Assembly (NCBI GenBank): GCA_963728155.1 | Contig: CAVSJF010000014.1 | Coordinates: 106,526-170,525, forward strand | Length of the DNA: 64,000 nt | Direction of reading: 5' to 3' | DNA from: JACVRW01 sp963728155 | Lineage (GTDB): Bacteria; Actinomycetota; Thermoleophilia; Solirubrobacterales; Thermoleophilaceae | In this document: piece after piece, positions 48,453-57,497 of the stretch | How positions within the stretch are numbered: position 1 is the stretch's first letter | Layout: every line of letters begins with the position of its first letter | Notes under the pieces: model-generated | The model's input: the letters and a program-made list of their open reading frames with translations, nothing else | What the model was told of the DNA's origin: nothing | The model's database searches: none | Program-made: the position numbers and the translations under genes

Positions 48453-49660
48453 CGAGGGCCGGGGTCGCGGAAACCGCCGCGCCGGCGGCCGTCGCGCCCC
48501 CGCCCGGCCATCCTCGCTTCCCGCTCATGGATGCGCTGCGCGCCATCGCGGCGCTGCTGGTGCTGCTCTCGCACGCGATCCGGATCACCGAGGCGCCCGA
48601 CAGCTCGGACCGCTGGGCTTCCGTCTTCACCACCGGCGTGCAGGGCGTGACGATCTTCTTCGTCATCTCCGGCTTTCTCCTCTACCGGCCTTTCGTCAAC
48701 GCTCAGATGAACGGCGCACCCAAGACGCCGTGGACCGACTACCTCCGCCGTCGCCTCCTGCGGATCGTGCCGGCCTACTGGCTGGCGCTGACGCTACTCG
48801 CCATCTACCCAGGGCTCGCCGGCGTGTTCAGCGACGATTGGTGGCGCTACTACCTACTCCTGTCCGGCTATAGCTACGACACACTCTTCCAGGGGCTGCT
48901 CGTGTCGTGGAGCCTCGGAGTCGAGCTCACCTTCTACCTCGCGCTGCCCCTCTACGCCGCGCTCGCCGGCCGCCTGGCCCGTGGCCGCGACATCCGGAGC
49001 AGGGTACGTCTCGAGCTGGTGCTGCTCGCCGGGATCGCGCTTGCCTCGATCGCGTTGCGCGCGGTTGACTACGCGAGCGGGCCGGACGCCCTGGTCCAGG
49101 ATTCGCTTCCCGCGTTTCTCTTCTGGTTCGCGCTGGGCATGGGCATGGCCGTGGTCAGCTCGGCGCAGCAGGCCGGGGTGGCGTTCGGCGCCGTGCGCCG
49201 GGCGGGAGCGCACCCCGGTCTGGTGTGGGCCGGCGCGCTGGCGGCATACGCGCTGCTGGCCGTGCTCACCAACCCCGACGGGACCTATTCCGATCTGCAA
49301 TGGACGCTCGGCTACTACGTGCTTGGCGGGATCATGTCCGCGTTGCTGGTTATGCCCTCCGTCTTCGGCGGGTCCGACCGCGGCTGGCCGGGCCGGGTGC
49401 TCGGCTGGGCGCCTCTCGCTTGGCTTGGGCTGGTGTCCTACGGCATCTACCTGTGGCACGTGCCGGTTCTGACCTGGCTCTTCGATCGCGGTGTCAACTC
49501 CTTCCCGGCCCTGGTGGTTGCGGGCGCTTTGCTGACGGTCCTCATCGCCGCAGCCAGCTACTACCTGGTGGAGCGACCCATCCTTCGCTTCAAGTACCGC
49601 CGGCCGCGAGAGACCACGGCGCCCCCTGAGCGCGACGGTCTCCTAGGCCGTGCGGGCTGA
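48449..49660 (+). CDS. Acyltransferase family 3 (OafA-like)
   Basis: 403 residues with ten or more helices. The N-terminal motif MDALRAIAALLVLLSHAIR carries the essential His42 and the basic residue typical of Acyl_transf_3 membrane acyltransferases. The RRRLLRIVPAYWLAL stretch near 95 and YGIYLWHVPVL near 345 are also characteristic. It O-acylates (commonly acetylates) sugars of surface polysaccharides. Its ATG overlaps the stop of the second YfhO-like gene, so acylation is co-expressed with that membrane protein. Confidence 0.9.
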   Translation: MTRAGVAETAAPAAVAPPPGHPRFPLMDALRAIAALLVLLSHAIRITEAPDSSDRWASVFTTGVQGVTIFFVISGFLLYRPFVNAQMNGAPKTPWTDYLRRRLLRIVPAYWLALTLLAIYPGLAGVFSDDWWRYYLLLSGYSYDTLFQGLLVSWSLGVELTFYLALPLYAALAGRLARGRDIRSRVRLELVLLAGIALASIALRAVDYASGPDALVQDSLPAFLFWFALGMGMAVVSSAQQAGVAFGAVRRAGAHPGLVWAGALAAYALLAVLTNPDGTYSDLQWTLGYYVLGGIMSALLVMPSVFGGSDRGWPGRVLGWAPLAWLGLVSYGIYLWHVPVLTWLFDRGVNSFPALVVAGALLTVLIAAASYYLVERPILRFKYRRPRETTAPPERDGLLGRAG

Positions 49661-49662
49661 TC

Positions 49663-49668
49663 TAGGAT
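49663..49668 (+). promoter_or_regulatory. Promoter -10-like TAGGAT, 8 bases before the GT2
   Basis: Followed by GTG-ATG, both in frame; the GTG fits the spacing seen elsewhere slightly better. Confidence 0.45.
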
Positions 49669-49676
49669 CGCGCCCG

Positions 49677-50426
49677 GTGATGGACCGCGGGAGCGCAAAG
49701 ATCGTCGTCGTCATGCCGGCGCGCAATGCCGCGCGAACGCTGCGCGCCACGGTGTCGGCGATCCCCTTCGACTGGGTCGACGAGATCATCCTCGTCGACG
49801 ACAAGTCCACCGACAACACCGTCGAGCTGGCTCGCGATCTGCCGGTCCACGTGATCTGGCATCCCCACAACGTCGGCTACGGAGGAAACCAGAAGACCTG
49901 TTACCTCGAGGCCCTGCAGCGGGATGCCGACGTGGTCGTGATGCTCCACCCCGACGGCCAGTACGAACCGGGTTTGATCCCGAAGCTGGTGGACCCCATC
50001 CTGCGCGGCAAAGCCGACCTCGTGCTCGGCTCGCGCCTTGCCGAGCCGGGCATGGCCCGGGCCAGCGGCATGCCGTTGTGGAAGTACGTGGCCAACCGCG
50101 GGCTGACGGCGGTCGAGAACCGGCTGCTGTCGACGGACCTCACGGAGATGCACACCGGCTACCGGGCCTACTCCCGCGGGCTGCTGCTGGAGGTGCCGTT
50201 CCTGCGCAACAGCCTGGACTTCTCGTTCGACTCGGAGATGCTCATGCAGGCGTCCTTCTTCGGCTACCGCATCGCCGAGGTGCCCGCCCGCACGCGCTAC
50301 TTCGAGGACGCGTCCTCGGTGTCGTTCGGCCCGTCGGTCGTCTACGGCCTCAAGACCCTGCTCACCGGGGCTCGCCTGGTGCTCCACCGCCGGGGCCTCT
50401 GGCGCTCCCGCCGATTCGAGCCTTGA
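49677..50426 (+). CDS. Polyprenyl-phosphate-type glycosyltransferase GT2
   Basis: About 249 residues. The GTG at 49677 and the ATG at 49680 are both in frame; TAGGAT lies eight bases before the GTG. Motifs: IVVVMPARNAARTLRATV, LVDDKSTDNT, the metal-binding VVMLHPDGQYEP, LGSRLAEPGMARA and MHTGYRAYSR. The MHPDGQY type is common among bacterial GT2s that probably act on undecaprenyl phosphate. Its stop overlaps the TTG start of the following methyltransferase (TTGA). Confidence 0.85.
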   Translation: MMDRGSAKIVVVMPARNAARTLRATVSAIPFDWVDEIILVDDKSTDNTVELARDLPVHVIWHPHNVGYGGNQKTCYLEALQRDADVVVMLHPDGQYEPGLIPKLVDPILRGKADLVLGSRLAEPGMARASGMPLWKYVANRGLTAVENRLLSTDLTEMHTGYRAYSRGLLLEVPFLRNSLDFSFDSEMLMQASFFGYRIAEVPARTRYFEDASSVSFGPSVVYGLKTLLTGARLVLHRRGLWRSRRFEP

Positions 50427-51361
50427 GCGGCGAGCGCCCGCCTGCGCTCTGTGCCTGGTGCGGAGCGCCCTTGGGCTCCTCTGCACCCCGGCTGCCGGGC
50501 CGGCGCCTGTGCCTGTCCTGCGGAGCCGGCACGACAGATCCGTGGCCCGACGACATCGAGCTCGCAAGGGCCTATGAGACCTGGTATCGCCCCTCGTCGG
50601 GGCGCTTCAGCGGGCCAGGCGACCGCTTGCTTCGGCGCACCCGGGGGCTGCTCGCCCGGCGTCTCGACGAGATCGCCCCGCCCGGTCAGGTGCTCGACGT
50701 GGGCGCGGGCGACGGAGCCCTGCTGGACGCTCTGCGCGCCACTGGACGTGGAGTCCTCGGGCTCGAACGCGATGGCGGCCGTCCCGACATGAGCGACGCC
50801 ACACTCGAAGAGTTGCGCCCGAGCTTTGCCGCGATCGTGTTCTGGCACTCGCTCGAGCATCTGCGCGAGCCGGGGGCCGCCATCGCCCGGGCGGCGGAGC
50901 TGCTCGCACCCGGAGGGGTCCTGGTGGTGGCCGTTCCCAACGCGCACAGCCTGCAGGCGGGCGCGTTCGGTGCGCGCTGGCTGGCTCTCGACTTTCCCCG
51001 GCACCTGGTGCACCTGCCGGCGCGAGCCCTGCTCGCCCGGCTGAAGGGGCTCGGTCTGACCGTCGAGCGGGTGGACTACCTGCGCGGGGGGCAGGTCGTG
51101 TTCGGCTGGCTGCACGGCCTGGTGGGGCTGCTGCCCGGGCACCCCGACCTCTACGACGCCATCCGCCGCCCCTCGGCGCGCAGCCGTCCCATGACCACGT
51201 GGACTCGGGTCGGTGCCCTGCTGGGAGCCGCGGCGCTGCTGCCGGTGGCGGCGCTCCTGGCCGTGCTGGAGGCGTTGCTGCGCCGCGGCGGCACGGTCTA
51301 CGTGGAGGCCCGGCGCGAGGGTCAGCGAGATTCGGCGGTGAGCGAGCCGGACGGGCGGTAG
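50423..51361 (+). CDS. Class I methyltransferase with N-terminal zinc-ribbon-like module
   Basis: 312 residues. The first 40 residues hold two CxxC pairs (C10/C13 and C30/C33), resembling a small zinc ribbon. A SAM-binding domain follows: VLDVGAGDGALLDALRA, then FWHSLEHLREPGAAI with the post-motif II acidic pattern. The region 180-220 (ALDFPRHLVHL) is like C-methyltransferase/ubiE-type methyltransferases that act on bound sugars. A hydrophobic helix near 260-285 may anchor it. It may modify a lipid-linked or nucleotide sugar. Its 3' end overlaps the convergent membrane protein by 40 bases. Confidence 0.8.
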   Translation: MSGERPPALCAWCGAPLGSSAPRLPGRRLCLSCGAGTTDPWPDDIELARAYETWYRPSSGRFSGPGDRLLRRTRGLLARRLDEIAPPGQVLDVGAGDGALLDALRATGRGVLGLERDGGRPDMSDATLEELRPSFAAIVFWHSLEHLREPGAAIARAAELLAPGGVLVVAVPNAHSLQAGAFGARWLALDFPRHLVHLPARALLARLKGLGLTVERVDYLRGGQVVFGWLHGLVGLLPGHPDLYDAIRRPSARSRPMTTWTRVGALLGAAALLPVAALLAVLEALLRRGGTVYVEARREGQRDSAVSEPDGR

Positions 51362-53352
51362 ACCGTGAAGGCGCCGCGCCGGTATCCCACCGGCCGGCCC
51401 TCCAGGCAGCGTCCGGAGCTGAAGGGCGCCACGCCTATGAACTTGAACAGGAAGTTCGGCTGTGCGACCACCACCGTGCTGTCGCGGCTCAGCGCCTCGA
51501 CGCGCGGGCAGCCCGCTCGCGGCGGCAGGAGGGTCAGGGAGTGTTCGAAGTGATCTCCCGCGAGCTGTGCCGAGATCGCTCGGGACGCGAAGCCGATCGC
51601 GAAGTCCTCGCGCTCGAACTCCGGCCGGCTCGTGAACCAGGCGACGACGTCGCGGCCCAGGGCACTCGAGTCCGCCACCTGCGCGTGGCGTTCGATATAG
51701 CCCTCGCTGAAGGGCGCCATCACCAGCCCGGCAAGGACGGCCGCCAGGGCGGCGGTGACAGGCCCGCGGCGCAGGGCGCGCCGCGGCCACGAGGGGCGAC
51801 GCCGCGCCAGAGCCTGCGCGGCGGCAAGCATGAGCATCGCCGTGAGCGCACCGGCGAGCACTACGACGGCGGACGGGAAGTACGGCGCCCCCAGCCGAAC
51901 GACCTCGACCAGATTCCACGCCGCCGCGACGCTCAGGACCCCGAGCACGCCTGCGCGGGCCACTCTGCCCTCGCGCGACACCAGCCCGAGTGCGACGACG
52001 GCGATGGCCACGGTGGGCAGCAGGTAACGCACCGTGGCGAGCGGCCCGAACCACACGCCGGGGGTGCGCTGCAGCCCCGTACCCGGACCCAGAGCGAAGG
52101 CCAGCAACGAGATCACGGTCAGCACTCCGGCCACAAGGAGCGCTCGCCGGTGCGCTGGGGGCAGCCGCCGGCGGGTAGCGGCCCACACGGCCACGAGCAG
52201 CCCTCCGGCGAGCAGGACGATCCCCCCCGCGAGGCGTTCGCCGTAGCCCCTCCACTCCGCCTGCACGGTGGCCACCGGCCGCTCGATCAAGCTCGTGTCG
52301 ACCAGGCCCAGGAACGCCGGCTGAGCGTCTCCCCACGGGGCAGCGATGAAAGGCCAGAGCGGCGAGCCGTGTAGCACCAGGTTGCGCAGGTACCACACCC
52401 CGCCCACCCCCAGCGCAGCCACCGAGGCGAGGAGGAGCGGCCGGGTCAGCGACGGGAGGCTGGCGCGCGCCAGGTAGCCCCCCACCAGGAGCGCGGCCGC
52501 CAGCGGAACCACCGGGGTGGTCTTGGTGCCGATCGCGAGGCCGGCCCCGATCACCGCGACGCTCAGGAGCCTTGGCTCACGGCCCGCGGCGGTGGCCAAC
52601 GCGGCTGTGCAGGCCAGCCAGGCCAGGGCGGGCACGTCGGTCTGGGGCTCGTTGAGTTGATGCGCTATCAGCGGAAGCGAGACCAGAGCCAGGGCGCCGG
52701 CGAGTGCGACAGCGCGGGGAGCTCCGACGTTTCTCAGGGTGGCCCAGCTGGCCGCGGCGAAGAGCAGGGCCATGGCCCAGCTCCACAGGGACAGAGGCAC
52801 GAAGCTGCGGGCGATGCCCGCCATCCACGTGAGCGCCACCTCGTCGGTGACCGGGTAGTTGCCGTAGGGAAGGTCGTAGCTGAGCGAGAGGATCGAGCCC
52901 GGACGCCCGTTGTCGATCCATCCCGCCACCTCCGCGTAGTGATAGATCGAGCTGTCGAAGCCGATCGACGGATTGAGCAGCTGCCAGACGGCGGTGGCGG
53001 CTGCGCCGCCGGCCAGCGCCGCAGTTAGGAACCGCTCCCCTGAGCCGCGTTCCCGCCACCAGTGGCGAAGCTCCTGGGCGGGCCCCGGCGCGGGAGCGGG
53101 AAGCAGCTTGACGACCGACAACCAGGTCAGGGCGGCGGCAGCGGGAAGGGCCACGGGGCTCGACCCGAGGCCGACGAGGCCGAGCAGCAGCGCCTGCGCC
53201 ACCGCGGCGGCCGTGGCCAGCACAGCGGCGGCCACCAACCGCTCAATGCCCGACGCTCCCAGGCTCGAGGCGCCACGCAGCGCGGAAGAGGCGAGGGCCA
53301 GGATGGAGAGCGCCAGCAGAACGTGGTGCAGGGCGGCGCCGGCGGTGAGCAA
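51322..53352 (-). CDS. GT-C-like multi-spanning membrane glycosyltransferase
   Basis: About 676 residues from a TTG at 53352 (TACGAT six bases upstream); the ORF continues further upstream without support. Thirteen or so helices. After the first ones comes a loop with IGFDSSIYHYAEVAGWIDNG, an acidic-residue-containing first periplasmic loop as in GT39/GT83/GT87-type enzymes. LNEPQTDVPALAWL follows. The C-terminal extracytoplasmic part includes GDHFEHSLTLLPPRAGCP. It probably uses a polyprenyl-phosphate sugar made by one of the GT2 proteins. Acceptor unknown. The closest sub-family is not certain. Confidence 0.65.
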   Translation of the reverse strand: MLTAGAALHHVLLALSILALASSALRGASSLGASGIERLVAAAVLATAAAVAQALLLGLVGLGSSPVALPAAAALTWLSVVKLLPAPAPGPAQELRHWWRERGSGERFLTAALAGGAAATAVWQLLNPSIGFDSSIYHYAEVAGWIDNGRPGSILSLSYDLPYGNYPVTDEVALTWMAGIARSFVPLSLWSWAMALLFAAASWATLRNVGAPRAVALAGALALVSLPLIAHQLNEPQTDVPALAWLACTAALATAAGREPRLLSVAVIGAGLAIGTKTTPVVPLAAALLVGGYLARASLPSLTRPLLLASVAALGVGGVWYLRNLVLHGSPLWPFIAAPWGDAQPAFLGLVDTSLIERPVATVQAEWRGYGERLAGGIVLLAGGLLVAVWAATRRRLPPAHRRALLVAGVLTVISLLAFALGPGTGLQRTPGVWFGPLATVRYLLPTVAIAVVALGLVSREGRVARAGVLGVLSVAAAWNLVEVVRLGAPYFPSAVVVLAGALTAMLMLAAAQALARRRPSWPRRALRRGPVTAALAAVLAGLVMAPFSEGYIERHAQVADSSALGRDVVAWFTSRPEFEREDFAIGFASRAISAQLAGDHFEHSLTLLPPRAGCPRVEALSRDSTVVVAQPNFLFKFIGVAPFSSGRCLEGRPVGYRRGAFTVYRPSGSLTAESR

Positions 53353-53358
53353 GCCCCG

Positions 53359-53364
53359 ATCGTA
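53359..53364 (-). promoter_or_regulatory. Promoter -10-like TACGAT, 6 bases before the GT-C-like gene
   Basis: Minus strand. It supports the TTG at 53352 over a longer open frame that would enter the divergent gene. Confidence 0.4.
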
Positions 53365-53384
53365 CTCGCAGTTCTCGTGATTGG

Positions 53385-55585
53385 ATGGGGATCGTGCAGG
53401 AGGCGTCCCTGACCACGGCCGAGCCGCGAATGTTGCCTGCGCGGCTCGGTTTGGTGATCGTCCTGGCCGGGGCCGGCGTGCTGGTGGCGAGCGCCTTTCT
53501 ACCCCAGGAGAGCCCCGATGCCGGATCCCTGTGGGGCGAGGGCACGGGCTGGCCGCTCGTCGCACTCGCCGTGTTGGCCGGGGGGTTGGCTCTTCGCGCC
53601 CATCGGCGCGGCGAATGGTCGTGGGCGCCGCTCGGCGTAGGCGCACTGGCGGGGCTGAACGCCGTCGCTCTGGGCGTTTCCGATGACTTCACGCCCCGCG
53701 GCGCAGGCCTCTACGCGCTCACGGGCGCGGCGCTGCTTCTGATCGCGGGCTGGGCGGTTGGCTTCGCCGCTCTTCGGCCCGCCCTCGGGGCGCTCGGACC
53801 GTGGGACTCGGTCGCGCGCGCCGTCCGCGAAGCGCGCGCGCCCACTCCCCGCCCCCGCGCCGAACGCCGTTCAGCGCTCTCGCCGGCGCTGTGGTCGCTG
53901 CCCCTCTATGCACTGATCTCGCTCGCTTACTGGGGACTGCCGATCGCGGGGGAGTTCGGCTCGACGCTGATCGCCGAGAACCCCATCGACCCCAACGTGT
54001 ACACCTGGTTCTACGCCTGGTGGCCGCACGCCGTGCTCGACGGGGCCAACCCGTTCGTGACCGACGCGATCTTCGTCCCCGAGGGCTACAACCTCACCTG
54101 GGTCACCGCCGTGCCGGGCCCCAGCCTGCTCCTGGCTCCGGTCACGCTGGCCCTGGGGCCCGTGGTCACCTACAACGTGCTCGGTCTCGCGGCGCCGGCG
54201 CTGGCGGCGTGGACCGCCTTCCTGCTCTGCCGCCATGTGACCGCGGCGACCCTGCCCGCGCTCGTAGGGGGCTACATCTTCGGCTTCTCGCCCTACATGC
54301 TGCGCATGGAGCAGGGCTCACCGCACCTCTACCTGGTGGCGCTCGTGCCCCTCTTTGCGCTGCTCGTGGTGCGCCGGCTCGAGGGCTCCGTGGGAGAGCG
54401 CGCCTTCTTCGCCGCCCTCACCGCCGGGCTGACCGCTCAGTACCTGACCAGCCTGGACGTGCTGGCCACGACCTCGATCTTCGGGGGCGCCACTCTCGTG
54501 ATCGCCTTTTGGCTGTGGCCCGAACGGCGAGCGCTGATCCTGCGAACGACGCTGATCATCGGTGCCGCGTACCTCGCGGCCGCCGTCCTGGTGAGTCCCG
54601 TCCTCTTCAACATGTTCGCTTACGCGCACACCACGCCGGCGCAGAACAACCCGTTCTTCGCCAACGACCTGATCTCGTGGGTGCTGCCGGACTCCTCGAT
54701 GCTCGTGGCCGAGGGACACGCGCCGGGCGCGACGCCCCCGCAATACGGCGGCCTGGCCTACTTCGGCATACCGCTGCTCCTGGTGGTCGGCGCTCTTCCT
54801 CAGGAACGGCTGGCGAAGCCGAGTCGGGCCGGCTGCTCGGTCTCGTATTCCTCATGGCCGCGGTGGCCGGACTTGGCCACCGGCTGACCTTCAACGGCGA
54901 TCTGACCCGAATCGGGCTGCCCTGGGCGGTCGTCGACCACCTGCCCGCGCTGAAACTGCTGGTGCCGCAGCGCTTTCCCATGTTCGCCTTCCTCGCCGCC
55001 GCGGTGATGGCAGCCATGTGGCTCGCGACCCGCGGGGGCCCTCGCACCGCGGCGCGAGCCGCGGTCGTGGCGGTGACGATCGTGTTCATGGTCCCCTACG
55101 TGTTCGGTGACTACTGGAAGACCCCGGCAACCACGCCGTCCTTCTTCAGTAGCGGGGAATATCGCTCCTATCTCCGGGAGGGGGAACGGGTGCTGCCCGT
55201 GCCGATCATCGGCGAGAGCATGCGCTGGCAGGCGGAGGAGGACTTTCGCTTCGACCTGGCCGGCGGGGGCGTCGGAGCCTTCCCCGAGAGCTATTTGCGT
55301 TATCCGGCCTTCAGCATGTTGATCTCCGGGGAGCTCACCCCGGACTACGGGCGGGACCTCCAGCGCTTCATCGAGGACAAGGGAGTCACAGCGGTGGTGG
55401 TGGACAAGACTGCCCTCTCCCCGGAGCGCCGCCGGCTGTTTGCCACCCTCGGTGTGCCTCCGCTCGATACCGGGGGCGTGCTCTTGTACCGGCTGCCCAC
55501 CGCGCCAACGAGCCGATCGAGCGTCACGCCGGCCAGCACCACGAGCGAGATCTCGGCGGGGTGGCGGAAGCGCAGGAATCCGTAG
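53385..55585 (+). CDS. Large multi-spanning membrane protein (GT-C/YfhO-like), frameshifted once
   Basis: About 730 residues after a correction near 54810. The N-terminal half is helical and contains DPNVYTWFYAWWPHAVLDG and NPFVTDAIFVPEGYNLTW, a motif pattern known from actinobacterial GT-C-like hypothetical proteins. The second frame carries more helices and a C-terminal soluble part (AVVVDKTALSPERR, DTGGVLLYRLP). The natural end is probably near LYRLPT (about 55500). The final 80 bases overlap the convergent GT39 gene and may be an artefact. The function is inferred to be surface glycosylation. Confidence 0.6.
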
Positions 55586-56697
55586 ATCAGCACCGCCATG
55601 ATGCAGACCTGGAGCACCGGCACCATCACCAGCCAGGTCGAAACGCCCCGCCGCCGGAGGATGAAGAAGCCGGCTACGCCCAGCGGCAGCAGCAGGAAGT
55701 ACATGACCACGCCGATGTTCTGGACCAGCTCCGATCGCCCCGGATTGGTCTGCCAGGGCAAGAAGAAGCTCCAGGCTCTCGCCAGCCGGACCGCCGCGAC
55801 CACCGGCAGGCGCAGCGGGTTGTCGGCCGCGTAGCTGACTCCGTCGCGAAACTGGCGAGACGTTTCCTCAGCCTCGTTGTGGCCCGGCCAGGGCCGGTCA
55901 CAGAAGATGTTCCAGCCGCCGATGTTCTCGCCGTAGTAGGTGGTCTCGCAGTTCGCTCCGCCTATCACCGCCCCCGCGTCCGTGGACACGAGCACCGGAC
56001 GGTCGAAGACCACGAAGTTGCGAATGGTCCACGGCGCCAGCACCACCACCATGGCCAGGCCGGCCACGAGGGCCGTCCGCAGTCCCCCGGGGCGCCGCAG
56101 CGTAGGCAGGAAGATCAGCGGGAGCAGCAACAGCGCTTCCCCGCGCGTGAGTGCAGCCACCCCGACGAGCGCGCCGATGGCAACGGCCAGCCCCAGGCTC
56201 GGCGAATCGAACAGGCGATAGCCGAGCAGGAGCGCGCCGGCCACGAGCAGGCCGAACAGCGACTCCGCCATCAGCGCACCGTCGGCGGTGATCAGGATCG
56301 GATACACCGCAGCGAGGGCTGCGGCAATGAGCGCGCTGCGATTGCCCGCCAGGCGCCGCGCGATGTAGGCGATGGCCACGATCGTGCCCGCCCCGAAGAC
56401 CGTCCCGGTCAGGCGCTGAAAGAGCTGGTGATCCAGGCCGAGCGCGGCCGGGCCGGCGAGCAGCACGGAGTAGAAGGGAGGATGGGCAGCCGTGACCCTG
56501 GTCTCTCCGGCCAAGAACAGCTGAGGCTGAATGAAGCCGTGACCGTCGGCCAGGAGGCGAGGCATGAGATTGAAGAACACCTGGTCGTCTGAGACCTCCG
56601 GTGGCCAGGGGGCCACGAACACCGTGTAGAGGACCCTGAGCACCACTCCGAAACCAACGATGAGCGCCAGGCGAACACGGAACTCCTGTGGCGTCAC
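55345..56697 (-). CDS. GT39-type (PMT/ArnT-like) membrane glycosyltransferase
   Basis: 450 residues, ATG start. About 10 helices. The N-terminal loop SDDQVFFNLMPRLLADGHGFIQP contains the catalytic-type acidic residue between helices 1 and 2, followed by AAHPPFYSVLLAG, the pattern of PMT_2/GT39-like enzymes (as ArnT, with AHPP). The last 40 residues (from about GSRYKSTPPV) overlap the convergent gene and lack family character, so the true stop may lie nearer 55495. It would transfer a sugar from a polyprenyl-phosphate donor, perhaps made by the GT2 that precedes it in the operon (stop 7 bases before this start). Confidence 0.75.
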   Translation of the reverse strand: MTPQEFRVRLALIVGFGVVLRVLYTVFVAPWPPEVSDDQVFFNLMPRLLADGHGFIQPQLFLAGETRVTAAHPPFYSVLLAGPAALGLDHQLFQRLTGTVFGAGTIVAIAYIARRLAGNRSALIAAALAAVYPILITADGALMAESLFGLLVAGALLLGYRLFDSPSLGLAVAIGALVGVAALTRGEALLLLPLIFLPTLRRPGGLRTALVAGLAMVVVLAPWTIRNFVVFDRPVLVSTDAGAVIGGANCETTYYGENIGGWNIFCDRPWPGHNEAEETSRQFRDGVSYAADNPLRLPVVAAVRLARAWSFFLPWQTNPGRSELVQNIGVVMYFLLLPLGVAGFFILRRRGVSTWLVMVPVLQVCIMAVLIYGFLRFRHPAEISLVVLAGVTLDRLVGAVGSRYKSTPPVSSGGTPRVANSRRRSGERAVLSTTTAVTPLSSMKRWRSRP

Positions 56698-56704
56698 AGG
56701 CGGC

Positions 56705-57445
56705 CTAGCGCTTCGCCGGGCGCCGGTGCGGGCGAAGCCGACAGCGAATGAGCGTTGCCAGCACCTTGAGCCCGTCGCGGGCGGAAAGCTTCTTGCCCTC
56801 CTCGAAGCTGCGTGCCCGGTAGCCGACCTGGACCTCGTAGATGCGCTCGCCGCGTTCGATCAGCCGCGCGGCGATCTCCGGCTCGAGCGTGAAGCCGTTC
56901 TCTCTCAGGTGGAGGTCGCGAAAGAGCTCGGTGCGAATTGCCTTATGGCAGGTCATCAGGTCGTGCAGGTACACGTTGAAGAGGATGTTCGCGACCAGCG
57001 TGACCGACCGGTTTCCCATCACGTAGAGAAACGAGTGGCTGGTGTAGCCGTCGAAGGCGCGCACTCCGAAGGCGCAGTTCGCCAGGCCTTCGCGGAGCGG
57101 CTCGAGCAGGACCTCCAGGTCACGGGCGGCGTACTCGAGATCGGCGTCGAGGATGGCCGAGAAGTTACCCCGCGCGTGGCCCAGCGCCGTGCGCACCGCG
57201 GCGCCCTTGCCCATATTCCCCTCGTGCAGGTGGAGGCTCGCCCGCTCGGGCCACTCGAAGCCCTGCAGGATTTCGCGGGTGCCGTCGGTGGAGCCGTCGT
57301 CCACAACCACCAGCTCAGTCGAAAAAGGCAGGGATGTCTCGAGCGCATCGGCCAGCGCGGCCTCGATCCGATCCGCCTCGTTGTAGACGGGCATGAGGAT
57401 CGACAACTCGGGAGCCGCCGGTGGCTCCTCGGGGGGGCAAAACAC
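56705..57445 (-). CDS. DPM/ALG5-like glycosyltransferase GT2
   Basis: 246 residues from a GTG at 57445 that has TAGACT seven bases upstream; the longer open frame would extend over the divergent gene. Motifs: LSILMPVYNEADRIEAALAD, VVVDDGSTDGTREIL, GKGAAVRTALGHARG, SAILDADLEYAARD (metal-binding DAD), LHDLMTCHKAIRTE and YRARSFEEGKKLSARDG. All are typical of polyprenyl-phosphate mannose/glucose synthases. It precedes the GT39-type enzyme in a two-gene operon, an evident donor-maker and donor-user pair. Confidence 0.88.
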   Translation of the reverse strand: MFCPPEEPPAAPELSILMPVYNEADRIEAALADALETSLPFSTELVVVDDGSTDGTREILQGFEWPERASLHLHEGNMGKGAAVRTALGHARGNFSAILDADLEYAARDLEVLLEPLREGLANCAFGVRAFDGYTSHSFLYVMGNRSVTLVANILFNVYLHDLMTCHKAIRTELFRDLHLRENGFTLEPEIAARLIERGERIYEVQVGYRARSFEEGKKLSARDGLKVLATLIRCRLRPHRRPAKR

Positions 57446-57452
57446 GGCCGGG

Positions 57453-57458
57453 AGTCTA
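57453..57458 (-). promoter_or_regulatory. Promoter -10-like TAGACT, 7 bases before the DPM-like GT2 operon
   Basis: Minus strand. Same hexamer and same spacing as at 36632. Confidence 0.5.
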
Positions 57459-57481
57459 GGCGAGCGGCTGAGGCCACCAGC

Positions 57482-57487
57482 TAGCCT
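57482..57487 (+). promoter_or_regulatory. Promoter -10-like TAGCCT, 10 bases before the AftD-like gene
   Basis: Plus strand, in the same 52-base divergent spacer as the previous site. It supports the ATG at 57498. Confidence 0.5.
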
Positions 57488-57497
57488 CAGCGCCGCG

